64,000 bases of DNA from JBQTII01 sp052387905 (GCA_052387905.1 JBQTIR010000024.1:119573-183572), one strand, 5' to 3'. Counted from the stretch's first letter, positions 35,032 through 44,629 are shown. The notes: a model not told the origin generated them from the letters alone. Translations and numbers: made by a program.

Positions 35032-36468
35032 TCAACAGCCGCCCTCAGGCAGCGCGCCGACAGGAGCGACCTGGATCAGTGCGACAACGTCGGTGTTGTC
35101 GGCTCCGAAGACCAGCCGTCCCGCCGCGCCCTCCACGAAGAAGACCTCGCCGTAGTTGTTTGCCGCGGTTCTCAAGTCCGCTCCGTATGCGGCACGCAGC
35201 TCTGACAGGGAGGAGCCCACCCGCACGCCTCGATCGGTCGCAACCCACGGCTCACGGATCAGCAGGGAGTCCAGATCATCCGGATCGTCGGAGCGGAAGT
35301 CGGCCAAGACGCCGGGCAGATCACGCGCTTGATAGATCTCTCCGCAGGAGGACTCCTCTGGCAGGAAGGACCGGCCGACCAGGCCGGTGCCGACCGCCTG
35401 CTCGGCCGACATGCCAACCCTCAGGGGGCCGAGGACCCCGGGTGCGAGCGTCAGCTGGGACAAGGCGTCGACTGCGGAAGCCGGCGCGGCCGCAGCCACC
35501 TGCCACGGGGCTTCGCGGTCATCCAGGTAGAGCGACCACCGCTGCGGCGCTCCGCCGTCACTACCCAGATCAGCGTCGATAATCCCCCACCGGTCGCCAA
35601 GGCTTCGAAACGATTGCTTGTGAAACTCGATACCGATCCGGCGCGTACCAAAGGTGTCCTCAAGTTGGGCCCCCTCCGACATGACCAGGTCGGATCGCAT
35701 CTGATCACCGGACCCCAACTCGCCCGCGATCAAGGCCAGCTGCGCATCCCGAGGAGCGCGCCGTCCAGCCGTGTCCGGTAGTTCGACTCCAGCAAATGTG
35801 CCGGGGGTCGAGGAGAACTCGGAGAAGTACGAACCTGTCCAACCCCACCGGCTCAGCACTGCTCGCGACGGGCAACACGTCGCGTCCGACGGCGCATAGA
35901 CGCCGCTGGTCACGAACAGCTCACCATCGCGAACCTCCAGCGCGTCGGCGAACGTCGCCCCCGAATCTGCCGGTGCCGCCGGGAGCGGCACGAGTCCCAG
36001 TGCTGACTCGGGTGCCGTGCCGTCGAACACCACCACCCGTGTCTCGATTCGGGACACCGCAAGGCCACCCCCGGTCCCGCAGGACAGCAGCATCGCCGCG
36101 TCCTCCACACCATCATGGGTCAGGTCGGCAACCACCAGGCCGTTCAAAGCCTCATTGGCATCGACCCAGAGTTCGACTGTGCCGTACTCCCGGTGCGGGA
36201 TGCCGCGCGAGTAACCGTCGGCGTCGCCGCGGACCGTACCCTCGGCCCCGCAAATGGCAGCCGGCATCGGGTGTCGCAACCAGTCGATCTCGCGGATACT
36301 GCCTGCCGGGACCGAGGTTGTGGGCGAGGCGGGGGTCAGGCGCACCTCACCAGTTGGCGTAGGCGTGGGAGGACCGGATCCACCCAGTTCCGCAGGGTTC
36401 GAAGCGCAGCCCGCCACTACTGCGATCAAGCTAAGAGCCGCCGCCAACCGGCGCATCCCGCTCAACAT
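35032..36468 (-). CDS. Lipoprotein with FG-GAP-like region and C-terminal shared domain
   Basis: 478 aa. Signal peptide ending in the lipobox VVAGC (start 36468; ATG 36456 also possible). After a Pro/Thr linker comes a calcium-binding repeat-like stretch (DLTHDGVEDAAML). The last ~135 residues start with LGPLRVGMSAEQAVGTG and end in GGC; they share an alignable domain with the lipoprotein at 42.3 kb and with the extracellular end of the kinase at 38.4 kb. It is probably a membrane-tethered sensor partner. Divergent from a secreted protein gene, 478 bases away. Confidence 0.7.
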   Translation of the reverse strand: MLSGMRRLAAALSLIAVVAGCASNPAELGGSGPPTPTPTGEVRLTPASPTTSVPAGSIREIDWLRHPMPAAICGAEGTVRGDADGYSRGIPHREYGTVELWVDANEALNGLVVADLTHDGVEDAAMLLSCGTGGGLAVSRIETRVVVFDGTAPESALGLVPLPAAPADSGATFADALEVRDGELFVTSGVYAPSDATCCPSRAVLSRWGWTGSYFSEFSSTPGTFAGVELPDTAGRRAPRDAQLALIAGELGSGDQMRSDLVMSEGAQLEDTFGTRRIGIEFHKQSFRSLGDRWGIIDADLGSDGGAPQRWSLYLDDREAPWQVAAAAPASAVDALSQLTLAPGVLGPLRVGMSAEQAVGTGLVGRSFLPEESSCGEIYQARDLPGVLADFRSDDPDDLDSLLIREPWVATDRGVRVGSSLSELRAAYGADLRTAANNYGEVFFVEGAAGRLVFGADNTDVVALIQVAPVGALPEGGC

Positions 36469-36946
36469 CTAGCTCATCGACCTTTTCTGGTTGAGCGCCG
36501 GTTTTCGCCACGCCGGAGCAGCCCGTCGATGGCCGCGGCCCAGGCAAATCCAGGTAGGTGGGCAATGCCCAAGTGCGACTCTTCATCCACAAACCCAGGA
36601 TCGACCATGCAGTCGCCGCTCCACCAGGCTGCCATGCAGCAGGCACATCACGCCGCCCCGCACCATCGGCACGTCATTGATGTGAAGCGCCCCAGGAGTA
36701 CTGCGGCTGGGCCACCGACTGCGACCTGAGCAACCTCGCGAGGGGCTGCCGCGCAGCAGTCTGTTGCTTGTCGGCCACGTCGAGGAGCGTGGGCTCAACC
36801 CGACCAGTTCTGCGAATCTCATGTGGAGGACCCCGATGTCGACGACGCGCGAAGCGGCCGTAGTCCTGCCGCTCACCGCAACCTGGACCCTTCGCAGATC
36901 TCGAAGCACACCCGCGGACCCCACCTCACCCCTCGGAGAACACCGC
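36469..36946. other. Intergenic region between divergent exported-protein genes
   Basis: 478 bases separating the divergent lipoprotein and secreted-protein genes. It must hold both promoters. A short frame from 36565 has no coding character (His/Pro/Ser-rich). I see no repeats or RNA gene here. Confidence 0.4.
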
Positions 36947-37429
36947 ATGATTACCCACGGCTTACATCGGATCCCTTCACTTGTCATTTGCGCCGGGCTC
37001 GTTGCTCTCCCGCTCGCAGTGGCCGTTCCCGCGCAGGCGACGCCTGTTACGACGGCAGCGTCCGACGTGCTCACCCAAAAGTGCTCGGGAACGGTGGGCG
37101 GCAAGAGTGTGCGGGTCAACCTCGCCATCACCTTCACCGGACCGCAAAGCAATGACGTGAGCCGGGTGAAGGTCCGCGCCACCGACGACGGTGAGAGCGG
37201 CAGCTTCCGCAACACCTCGGTCAACGTCACCAAGATCCGCCTGACGGTCTTCGCTGAGAACCAGGGCACGACGGTCGACCGCACCAGGCGGACCGCTCCT
37301 TACAGCGTGTCCCTCTCGCCGAGCGGCAACGGCAAGGACGTGGTCCGCGTGAGCAGCACGATCAGTTTCCGGACTACCGCGGGCCGCGCCGGGAGCTTGA
37401 CTTGCTTCTTCTTCGACGACCCCGCGTAG
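36947..37429 (+). CDS. Secreted small protein
   Basis: 160 aa from ATG 36947 (CCTCGGAGAAC upstream). Signal peptide with core LVICAGLVALPLAVAV and cleavage after AQA. The mature domain is beta-rich with one early and one late cysteine (QKCSG, TCFFFDD). It resembles small exported actinobacterial proteins of unknown role. Same layout as the 34.4-kb protein, on the other side of the lipoprotein gene. Confidence 0.65.
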   Translation: MITHGLHRIPSLVICAGLVALPLAVAVPAQATPVTTAASDVLTQKCSGTVGGKSVRVNLAITFTGPQSNDVSRVKVRATDDGESGSFRNTSVNVTKIRLTVFAENQGTTVDRTRRTAPYSVSLSPSGNGKDVVRVSSTISFRTTAGRAGSLTCFFFDDPA

Positions 37430-37621
37430 CCACTCCAACTGGGCGAAAGGCCTACGAGCCTCTCCAGACCTTCGTTCTCTGGGCGCAAGACCGAGCAGTT
37501 GGCGGTCAACTACGGATTACCCCCGGCAAGCCAGCACCGTCCAGCTTCGGCGGGCCGCGCTACTCACTCCGCGCCATCCTGCTCTACCGTCGTCGCGAGT
37601 AGGTAAGGACGGGGGATCCAG

Positions 37622-38362
37622 ATGGGTAGCGAGGCACGGCTCGTCGTGGTCGAAGAACGCGCGAGAATCCTGCACGAGCGGGGTCGTCGGACAATGCGCC
37701 CCGGGGATCCGCCGGTCACCATCGGCAGGGAATCCGACATCGCCATTGCTGACGATCCCTTGGACGGACGGGTCTCGCGGCTAGCGGTCACAGTCGAGCG
37801 AAGTGACCACGCATGGGTGGTGAGCTCCCACAACGCCAATGGTGTCGAGGTGCACCCTTGGGGGATGCACACCTACCCCGCAGCCGAGGAATCGGTGCTC
37901 ACGGGCGCGCGCATCGCGCTGCGGGTCAGGGGCGAGAAGGCGGTGCATTACTGGATCCTGTTGGAGGACGAGGACGCGCGGTTGTCCCCGCCGGTGATCC
38001 GTCGGGTCGGAATCTCAACACCCGGCGGCACTGACACTGAACTCGACGCCGCGGCGACCGCACCTACGGCACCTCAACAGGCAGCGCTGGGGTTGATCTT
38101 TGCCCATGTCCTGTCTTGGCCACCGGTGGCCGATGGCGGAAAACTCATGCTCAAGAACGTGGCGAATGCACTTCACTGCACGGTGTCAGCGGTCCAGGAG
38201 CGGCTCGATGAAGTCCGGGCACGGGCAGATCGTGAGGTGAGCCTCAGAGGCACCTCGCGTACCGACATGGAGTACTTGATCCCCTTGGTTGCACTCGGTT
38301 ACGTCACCCCTGACGCCATGTCATGGGAAGGTCATCGCCGCACCTACGGCCACGATCGGTGA
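37622..38362 (+). CDS. FHA-like regulator with C-terminal HTH-like domain (copy 1)
   Basis: 246 aa. The N-terminal half has VTIGRESDIAI, then RVSRLAV and NGVEVHPWG, an FHA-like phosphothreonine-binding fold. The C-terminal half (WPPVADGGKLMLKNVANALHCTVSAVQERL) is a helix-turn-helix-like helical domain. It overlaps the receptor kinase gene by 4 nt, so the kinase probably phosphorylates a partner that this protein reads, or this protein itself. A paralogue lies at 44.6 kb beyond the IS3 element. Confidence 0.75.
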   Translation: MGSEARLVVVEERARILHERGRRTMRPGDPPVTIGRESDIAIADDPLDGRVSRLAVTVERSDHAWVVSSHNANGVEVHPWGMHTYPAAEESVLTGARIALRVRGEKAVHYWILLEDEDARLSPPVIRRVGISTPGGTDTELDAAATAPTAPQQAALGLIFAHVLSWPPVADGGKLMLKNVANALHCTVSAVQERLDEVRARADREVSLRGTSRTDMEYLIPLVALGYVTPDAMSWEGHRRTYGHDR

Positions 38363-39858
38363 CGACAGATCCCGGTGGGGGCCAGGATGGCGCGTGCCCG
38401 CGAGCACTGGGCGAATACGTGCTCAAAGAGCAGATCGGCGCCGGCGCGATGGGCGAGGTGTTCCGCGCCCGGGACGCGCACGGCACGTTGCTAGCCGTCA
38501 AGGTGCTTAGGAAGCGGTGGAGCGACGACCGCGCCATGATCGAACGATTCCGGCTGGAGTACCGGATCGCCTCATCGGTCAATGATTCCCACGTCGTGCG
38601 TGCTCATGCGTTCATTGAGGCCGGTTCGACATACGCCATCGCACTCGACCTCGTCGAGGGTGGAACTCTCGATGATGCAGTGCGCCCAGTCGGAACTCTC
38701 GTGCCTGCGGAGGTCGCGCGTATCGGTGCCGCGGTGGCCCAAGGCTTGGCGGCGATCCATGAGGCCGGTTACGTACACCGCGACCTGAAGCCGCGCAACA
38801 TCCTGCTCACCTCGGGTGCAGGACTCGGAGACCCGCGACTGACCGACTTCGGGGTCGCACGCGAACACCACCTGCGCCACGCCACTCAACTCGTCGGCAC
38901 CCAGGGCTACGTCGCACCGGAGGTCGCCGAGGGTTCCACACCCAAACCACCGTGCGACATCTATGCACTCGGTTCAATCCTCTATGAACTCTTGTGTGGT
39001 GTGACGCCTCATCAGGCCGAGACACCGGCGGCGTCAATGCGCCGGATGGCCGAGTTCGAGGTGGGTCGCCCACCGGGCGTTCCCGATCGGCTGTGGGTCG
39101 TCGTTCACGACTGCTTGAGATCGGATCCTGACGCGCGCCCTCGTGCGCGCCAGGTCCATGACCGTCTGGTCGAGCTCGTCGTGGTTCTGGGCGGCGATGC
39201 GGCTGCACCACGGCTCGCCCAGCCGCCGGAAGGGCCTCGACGACAACTCCGCGCGCGATCCCGGCCGCACCGCCGGATCGCCCTCCTAGCCGCAGGGCTG
39301 ATGCTGGTTCCGGTGATCAGTGGAGGCTGGTTCTGGATGTCGTCGTCGGGTGACACGAAATCGTCGGTCCCAGCGGGGGCCAGCATGGGCCCGTCAGATC
39401 CGACGCCGATGCTCGGTCCTGACCTGAAGTCATGGATCGCCGAGCCGGGAATTGTCGGCCCAGTAGTCGTGACCGAGACTGCCATGACGCAGATGATTCC
39501 AACCCAGCTCGTCCGTGATGGCGCCGGTGGATGCGAGGGCACCTACATCGTGCCGGGCCGCCCGTCCTCCGATGTTGTCGCCGTCGTGGGTTCCGGGGGC
39601 GGGACGGTCGAGCGCGTGCTCGTCCAGACGACCGACGTGCGAACCGGAGCGGGCATCGGTGTGGGCAGCACGCTACAAGCACTCAGGACTGCGCACCCAG
39701 GTGTCGTGGCTACAGGCGAGCGGGGGGTACTCGTGCAGTACCGCCTAGACGGCCCTCGCGGTGTACTCCTGTTCGACATAGCGGAGGAGACGGTCGTCCA
39801 GATGGTGGTGGCCGCACCAGGTCAAGGTCGCACCCCCACCAGCTTCGAGTGGTGCTGA
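38359..39858 (+). CDS. Receptor Ser/Thr protein kinase, PknB type
   Basis: 499 aa from GTG 38359 in the previous stop. Complete kinase: glycine loop GAGAMG (26-31), K48, HRD 140-142 (HRDLKPRN), DFG 163-165, APE region at 186-188. A membrane helix lies at about 307-328 and a ~125-residue outside domain follows. That outside domain ends GGTVERVL...GIGVGSTLQALRT...C and matches the C-terminal domain of the two neighbouring lipoproteins. So the kinase likely senses through a domain shared with lipoproteins. Partner FHA gene is co-translated upstream. Confidence 0.85.
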   Translation: MTTDPGGGQDGACPRALGEYVLKEQIGAGAMGEVFRARDAHGTLLAVKVLRKRWSDDRAMIERFRLEYRIASSVNDSHVVRAHAFIEAGSTYAIALDLVEGGTLDDAVRPVGTLVPAEVARIGAAVAQGLAAIHEAGYVHRDLKPRNILLTSGAGLGDPRLTDFGVAREHHLRHATQLVGTQGYVAPEVAEGSTPKPPCDIYALGSILYELLCGVTPHQAETPAASMRRMAEFEVGRPPGVPDRLWVVVHDCLRSDPDARPRARQVHDRLVELVVVLGGDAAAPRLAQPPEGPRRQLRARSRPHRRIALLAAGLMLVPVISGGWFWMSSSGDTKSSVPAGASMGPSDPTPMLGPDLKSWIAEPGIVGPVVVTETAMTQMIPTQLVRDGAGGCEGTYIVPGRPSSDVVAVVGSGGGTVERVLVQTTDVRTGAGIGVGSTLQALRTAHPGVVATGERGVLVQYRLDGPRGVLLFDIAEETVVQMVVAAPGQGRTPTSFEWC

Positions 39859-39867
39859 GGAACTGCG

Positions 39868-42228
39868 GTGACGGAACAGTTGTTCGGGACCTATCGATTA
39901 GGCGATTCGCTCGGTAGCGGCTCGACCGGTGATGTCTTCGCCGCCACCAATCCGAATGGCGATCCTTGCGCGCTCAAGATTCTTCGGAGGGAGTTGGTTC
40001 GCTCTGCCGAGATTCGGTTAGCGGTCATCGCCGAGGTTCGTGCCCAGACGTCTATTCGTGATCGCCACCTCGTGCAGATCCGCGGACACCTCGAGGTAGC
40101 CGGCGAACTCGCGATCGTCATGGATTTGGTGCAGGGCGGATCTCTTCGGGACCGGCTGCGCAGGGGCGGTCCGGTCGAACCAGCACAGGCGTGCGGCCTG
40201 GCGGCAGAAGTAGCCCGGGGCCTGGCGGCCTTGCACGCGGCGGGTCTGGCACACGGCGACATCAAGCCCGACAACATCTTGATAGACACCCTGAGCGAAC
40301 CCGCCCTGTTCAAGGTTGCCGACGCCGGGCTCAGCGATCTGCTGTTAGCGGGCCCTGGACAACAGGGCGTGGTCGGAACGCTGGAGTACCTCGCGCCGGA
40401 GCGGCTGGACGGCCCCAAATCGTCCCCTGCCGCTGATCTGTACGCCCTCGGGATCCTGCTCTACGAAATCTGTACCGGCGTGGTGCCGTTCCCCGCCGAG
40501 AACTTCTATGCGGCTTTGCGGCATCACCAAGGCTCGCCACCTGAGCGACCGCCCGGCATGCCGACTCCCGTGTGGGCCGTGTTTCTCACGTTGGCCGACC
40601 GTGTCCCGGCGCGACGGCCCATCGATGCGAGGGCAGCGGCGATCGGCCTGAGTTCCGCTGCCGCCGCGATCGGTGAGCCCGACACTTTGGCAGAGCGGTC
40701 AGCCATTTCCGGACCACCAAGGATGGATTCGCCAACCGTGGTCACACCCTCGCGCCGTCGGGCGAGGGTTGCAATCGCCGGTATCGTGGCGGCTGCGGTC
40801 ATCGCCGGAGCCGCCATTTCACTAACCGTCAGATCCGTGCGCGATGACGAGACAGCGGACGTCGCGATCGCAGCAACCGCTCCGGTCTCAGGGGGCCTCA
40901 CACGGCTCTCGGTCGACTCGATCGGTGGACAGTTGAGGGACTCCTCCTACGACGCTGTTATCAGTGGAGACGGGACACATGTGGCATTCATCTCGGAAAG
41001 TGCTCAGATCGTTGCGGGCGACTCCAACGGCGTCGCCGACCTCTTCATCAGGGACCTTGGTTCGGGCCGGGCGCAGAAGCTGCGCGTCGGTGCACGCGAG
41101 ACCGCGGACACAACAACTCTCGTTGCGCTGTCCGCGTCCGGCCGCCGCGTCGCGTTCGAGTCGTTCGACGCCATAGACGCAGACGACCGGAACGGATTGG
41201 TCGATGTATACCTCGCCGATCTGGACACCGGATTGATTGAGTTGGTCTCCCGAAACAGCATTGACGAATCGGCGAACGGCTCATCCCGCACGCCTGCGAT
41301 CTCGGGCGACGGCCGACGCGTGGCGTTCTCGTCCAACGCAGGGGATCTCGGTGTCCAGTCGGGAGGCGGAGTGGGCGTTTACGTCAGAGATTTCACCGCT
41401 GGCACCGTCACTTCGGCGTGCGCCGACGAGACCGGTCAGCCATTGATGTGGAACTGCGGGCTTGGTGCAGTCGCTCTCTCTGCGGATGGGAACCATGTCG
41501 CCTTCGACGTGGACACCTCCCCAGAGGATGCCCGCGGCGCCCGCGAGGTCTACGTCAAGGATCTCGTGACTGGCACACTGACACGAACCAGTGAATCACT
41601 CAGTGGATCTGAACCAGACGGGCCAACCGGCCAGGACGGCATCGCCATCTCAGCAGACGGCCGGTTCACGGTGTTCACCTCAGAGGCCACCAACCTGGTA
41701 CCCGACGACACCAACGCTGTCGGCGACATACTTCGCTTTGATCTCGACACGGGTGAACTCACGCGGATCAACGTCGATGCAGATGGCAGGCAGTCCACAG
41801 GCCATGCCATCGAGCCGTCAGTCTCTTCTGACGGACTCCGGATTGCCTTCGAGTCTGGTCCCACAGGGCTCGATCCCCCGACCCCGGCCGCCGACGGCGT
41901 GTTCCTCCAGAACGCGGCCGATGGATCGATCACCTGGTTGGAGCAGCCTGCTGCAGGTGAGGTGGCCGGTGTGCCCGGGCCCGCCGAACATCTTGCGCGT
42001 CCACGGGTCTCGGCCGACGGTAGCCTCGTGATCTTCTCCTCGGCCGCGACCAATCTCGTCCCGGGTGACACGAACGGGACAACCGACGTCTTCCTCTGGC
42101 GGGCATCGGACGTGGATGACGCAGCAGACGTGGGAGACAGCTTTGCCCAGGCCTTGGGTCCGGCATTCGACCGCCAAATCCTCGCCCGCCGGCCGCGCCA
42201 CAGCGTCGGCCGGCGCTATCGGTGTTGA
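39868..42228 (+). CDS. Receptor kinase with extracellular TolB/PD40-like propeller
   Basis: 786 aa from a GTG nine bases after the preceding stop. Kinase domain: LGSGSTG loop (15-21), K37, HGD at 129-131 (HGDIKPDN), DAG instead of DFG at 152-154, APE at 176-178. The Asp of DAG and HGD are kept, so activity is possible but altered. One membrane helix lies at about 300-325. The outside part has at least five strand-rich repeats with D-G-x-x-V-A-F (e.g. ISGDGRRVAFSS), a TolB/PD40-type beta-propeller. Such kinases sense cell-wall or periplasmic ligands. Confidence 0.8.
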   Translation: MTEQLFGTYRLGDSLGSGSTGDVFAATNPNGDPCALKILRRELVRSAEIRLAVIAEVRAQTSIRDRHLVQIRGHLEVAGELAIVMDLVQGGSLRDRLRRGGPVEPAQACGLAAEVARGLAALHAAGLAHGDIKPDNILIDTLSEPALFKVADAGLSDLLLAGPGQQGVVGTLEYLAPERLDGPKSSPAADLYALGILLYEICTGVVPFPAENFYAALRHHQGSPPERPPGMPTPVWAVFLTLADRVPARRPIDARAAAIGLSSAAAAIGEPDTLAERSAISGPPRMDSPTVVTPSRRRARVAIAGIVAAAVIAGAAISLTVRSVRDDETADVAIAATAPVSGGLTRLSVDSIGGQLRDSSYDAVISGDGTHVAFISESAQIVAGDSNGVADLFIRDLGSGRAQKLRVGARETADTTTLVALSASGRRVAFESFDAIDADDRNGLVDVYLADLDTGLIELVSRNSIDESANGSSRTPAISGDGRRVAFSSNAGDLGVQSGGGVGVYVRDFTAGTVTSACADETGQPLMWNCGLGAVALSADGNHVAFDVDTSPEDARGAREVYVKDLVTGTLTRTSESLSGSEPDGPTGQDGIAISADGRFTVFTSEATNLVPDDTNAVGDILRFDLDTGELTRINVDADGRQSTGHAIEPSVSSDGLRIAFESGPTGLDPPTPAADGVFLQNAADGSITWLEQPAAGEVAGVPGPAEHLARPRVSADGSLVIFSSAATNLVPGDTNGTTDVFLWRASDVDDAADVGDSFAQALGPAFDRQILARRPRHSVGRRYRC

Positions 42229-42250
42229 GCAGCCGGTGTAGCCCGGCGGA

Positions 42251-42269
42251 CGGCCTTCCGGGAGGGCCG
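42251..42269. terminator. Hairpin between convergent genes
   Basis: CGGCCTTC-CGG-GAGGGCCG can form an 8-bp stem (one G-T pair) with a three-base loop. It lies between the convergent stops at 42228 and 42272, and can serve both directions. It lacks a T-tract, as is common in high-GC bacteria. Confidence 0.4.
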
Positions 42270-42271
42270 GA

Positions 42272-43222
42272 TCAGCAGCCGCCCGGGACGACGTCGGGTA
42301 CGCGGGAGATGAGGATGGCGCTCACGACGCCGTCGTAGTCGGCGAAGACAAGTCGGGACCCGTCGCCTTGAACCTCGTACTGTGCGCCAAAGACTCCTTC
42401 GAGCGAGCGGACTCGGGTCCCGTAGATGCTCTTCACCTCCGACATGGAGCTGCCAACGCGAAGACCTTCCGCAGTTGCCGCTCCGCTCTCCTTGATCAGG
42501 ATGGAGTCCAAGAGATCGGGATTATCGTCGCGGAAATCCACCAGGATCCCGGGAAGGCCGACGCTGCTGTAGATCGTGCCGCAAGAGACTTCTTCGGGCA
42601 CGTTCCGGCGGTAGACGAATCCCGTCGCCACCGCGTCGGCGCCGGACATACCGATTCGTAGCGGGCCTAGACCGTCCGCCTCTATGAGCAGGATGGGTGG
42701 CTCCACCGGGCGAACACTGGCTGTCGCGATGCGCCATCCCGACCCATTGTGCGTGAGGGTCGTGGACCAACGCTCCGAGCGTTCCTGGGGTTCTGATACG
42801 AAGACCACCGCATCGAGTACGCCCACCGTGGCCGCGGTGAAGCGGAAGGTGTCGGGCAGCAGCTCCAGGTTGGCTGGGGGCAGGCCTTGCTCGGACAGGA
42901 ATGGGGAAGCCGTCAGAGAGTCGGCGAGCGCCTCACTCGGGTCCCCATTCGCATCTGCGACGAAGGCTGCCGCCAACTCTTGAAGTACTGACGCGCTCGG
43001 TTCCTCCACCGACGGGGTGAATGCAAGGGTCGGGGTCGCGCTTGGGCTAGACGATTCGAGCGCGGCGGGTGAAGCCGGTGCGCTGGGAGTCGCTGGGGCC
43101 GTTGTCGGATCGTTCAGCGGTAGCGCAGTGTTCGGAGGTGACGGTTGGTCACCGCATGCCGTAAGAGTGGACAGTAAGGCGAGGGTGACCAGGAACCTCC
43201 TGGCAGTCTTGTTGGGGTGCAT
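42272..43222 (-). CDS. Lipoprotein with domain shared with receptor kinase
   Basis: 316 aa. Signal peptide with lipobox LTAC; a Pro/Ser/Thr linker; then a helical part (LQELAAAFVADANGDP). The last ~130 residues start LGPLRIGMSGADAVATG, include SCGTIYSSVGLPGILVDF and RVGSSMSEVKSIYG, and end PGGC, matching the lipoprotein at 35.0 kb nearly motif for motif. It is probably a sensor or ligand protein for the neighbouring kinases. The IS3 element starts 50 bases upstream of its start. Confidence 0.7.
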   Translation of the reverse strand: MHPNKTARRFLVTLALLSTLTACGDQPSPPNTALPLNDPTTAPATPSAPASPAALESSSPSATPTLAFTPSVEEPSASVLQELAAAFVADANGDPSEALADSLTASPFLSEQGLPPANLELLPDTFRFTAATVGVLDAVVFVSEPQERSERWSTTLTHNGSGWRIATASVRPVEPPILLIEADGLGPLRIGMSGADAVATGFVYRRNVPEEVSCGTIYSSVGLPGILVDFRDDNPDLLDSILIKESGAATAEGLRVGSSMSEVKSIYGTRVRSLEGVFGAQYEVQGDGSRLVFADYDGVVSAILISRVPDVVPGGC

Positions 43223-43337
43223 TGGCGCTTTCCTCCCTCGGTCCTCGGTGATCGTAGGGCAGGTGGCGGTTGGGACTGCCCAGGGTTCGGTTGACTCCTA
43301 CCCGTGAGACCACGGTCTCGCTGGAAGGATCGACGCC

Positions 43338-43643
43338 ATGCCGACCCCTTATCCGAAGGAGTTCCGCCGCGACGTGATCGCGGTCGCCCGCAAGGGCGAT
43401 CAGAGCGTCCCTGAAGTCGCACGGAGTTTCGGGATCTCCGAGTCCTGCTTGCATCGCTGGATACGCATCGCTGAACGCGAGGAGGCTGGCGAGGTTGCCG
43501 AGAGTCGCCCTGGCCCGGTTGGTGCGACGGACCTGGTCGCGGAGAACCGTGAGCTGCGTAAGCGGACGGCACGGTTAGAGCAGGAGAACGAGATCCTGCG
43601 CCGGGCCACGGCCTACTTCGCCCGGGACACGCTCCCAAAATGA
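43338..43643 (+). CDS. IS3-family transposase OrfA
   Basis: 101 aa with an N-terminal HTH (PKEFRRDVIAVARKGDQSVPEVARSFGISESC) that binds the terminal repeats, and a C-terminal leucine-zipper-like helix (ENRELRKRTARLEQENEIL). The stop overlaps the orfB start (AAAATGA). A -1 slip on AAAA could also fuse both products as in other IS3 elements. Confidence 0.9.
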   Translation: MPTPYPKEFRRDVIAVARKGDQSVPEVARSFGISESCLHRWIRIAEREEAGEVAESRPGPVGATDLVAENRELRKRTARLEQENEILRRATAYFARDTLPK

Positions 43644-44512
43644 TGTTCCCGCTGGTCCGTGACCTCGCCGCTGACAAGATCCCTGTCGCGGTGACCTGCC
43701 GGGTGCTCGGCTTCTCCAAACAGGCCTACTACAAGTGGCAGGCCGACCCGGTGACCCAACGCGACTGGGACGACGCGCATCTGATCAACGCCGCGATCAA
43801 CATCCATCACGATGATCCGACGTTCGGCTATCGGTTCATCACCGACGAGCTCGCCGCCCAGGGTGTGAGGGCTTCGCGCAACCGGGTGAACCGGCTCTGC
43901 ACGATGGCCCGCCTGTGGTCGGTCCACTCGCGCAAGCGCGGCCTGCACCGCAAGCCAGGCCCACCGGTCCACGACGACCTGGTCGAGCGGGACTTCACCG
44001 CCACGGCCCCGAACGAGCTGTGGTTCACCGACATCACCGAGCACCCCACCGGCGAGGGCAAGCTCTACCTCTGCGCAATCAAGGACGCCTGCTCCAAGCG
44101 GATCGTGGGCTACTCCATCGACACGCGCATGACCGCCTCCCTCGCGGTCAACGCGTTGAACAACGCCCTCACCCTGCGCAGCAAGGTCGATGTCCTCGAG
44201 GTCATCGTGCACTCGGACCGCGGCAGTCAGTTTCGCTCGCACGCCTACGTCCGCACGCTGCGCACGGCACAACTGCGCGGATCGATGGGCCGCGTCGGGG
44301 CCTGCGCCGACAACGCTGCCATGGAGTCCTTCTTCAGCCTCCTGCAGAAGAACGTCCTGAACCGCCGGCGCTGGCAGACCCGCGAGGAACTACGCCTCGC
44401 GATCGTGATCTGGATCGAGAAGAGCTACCACCGCCGACGGCGCCAAGACAGCCTCGGTCGACTGACACCCATCGAGTTCGAGACACTGCATCAGACCGCT
44501 CACGCGGCCTGA
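43640..44512 (+). CDS. IS3-family transposase OrfB (DDE integrase)
   Basis: 290 aa with a full DDE catalytic core: ELWFTDITEHPT (first D), VHSDRGSQF (second D) and DNAAMESFFS (E), plus the usual HTH_21 N-terminus (INIHHDDPTFGYRFI). No internal stop or frameshift. It completes the element whose right end follows 41 bases downstream. Confidence 0.92.
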   Translation: MMFPLVRDLAADKIPVAVTCRVLGFSKQAYYKWQADPVTQRDWDDAHLINAAINIHHDDPTFGYRFITDELAAQGVRASRNRVNRLCTMARLWSVHSRKRGLHRKPGPPVHDDLVERDFTATAPNELWFTDITEHPTGEGKLYLCAIKDACSKRIVGYSIDTRMTASLAVNALNNALTLRSKVDVLEVIVHSDRGSQFRSHAYVRTLRTAQLRGSMGRVGACADNAAMESFFSLLQKNVLNRRRWQTREELRLAIVIWIEKSYHRRRRQDSLGRLTPIEFETLHQTAHAA

Positions 44513-44629
44513 ATCCACCTACCTGCCGAGTCAACGAAAGTCTGGGCAGTCCCGTTCCCTTACCGCGGGCGTAGGTGGCTGCTGCAGGGCAGTCTCGCTC
44601 AGCCGGCTCGTCGTAGGCACGCTGACAAC

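Larger units (their letters stand above)
43273..44553 (+). mobile_element. IS3-family insertion sequence with exact ends
   Basis: 1281 bp. The left end starts GGGACTGCCCAG and ends the repeat with GTTGACTC; the right end is its inverted copy (22 of 26 positions match). Each side is flanked by GTT, a 3-bp target duplication. Two overlapping genes, orfA and orfB, fill it. It was inserted between the lipoprotein gene and the second FHA-like gene without breaking either. Both ends and genes are intact, so it may be mobile. Confidence 0.85.

Noticed and set aside
36565..36729. Short His/Ser-rich frame in the 36.5-kb gap
   Set aside because: No ribosome binding site, unnatural composition and no known motif.
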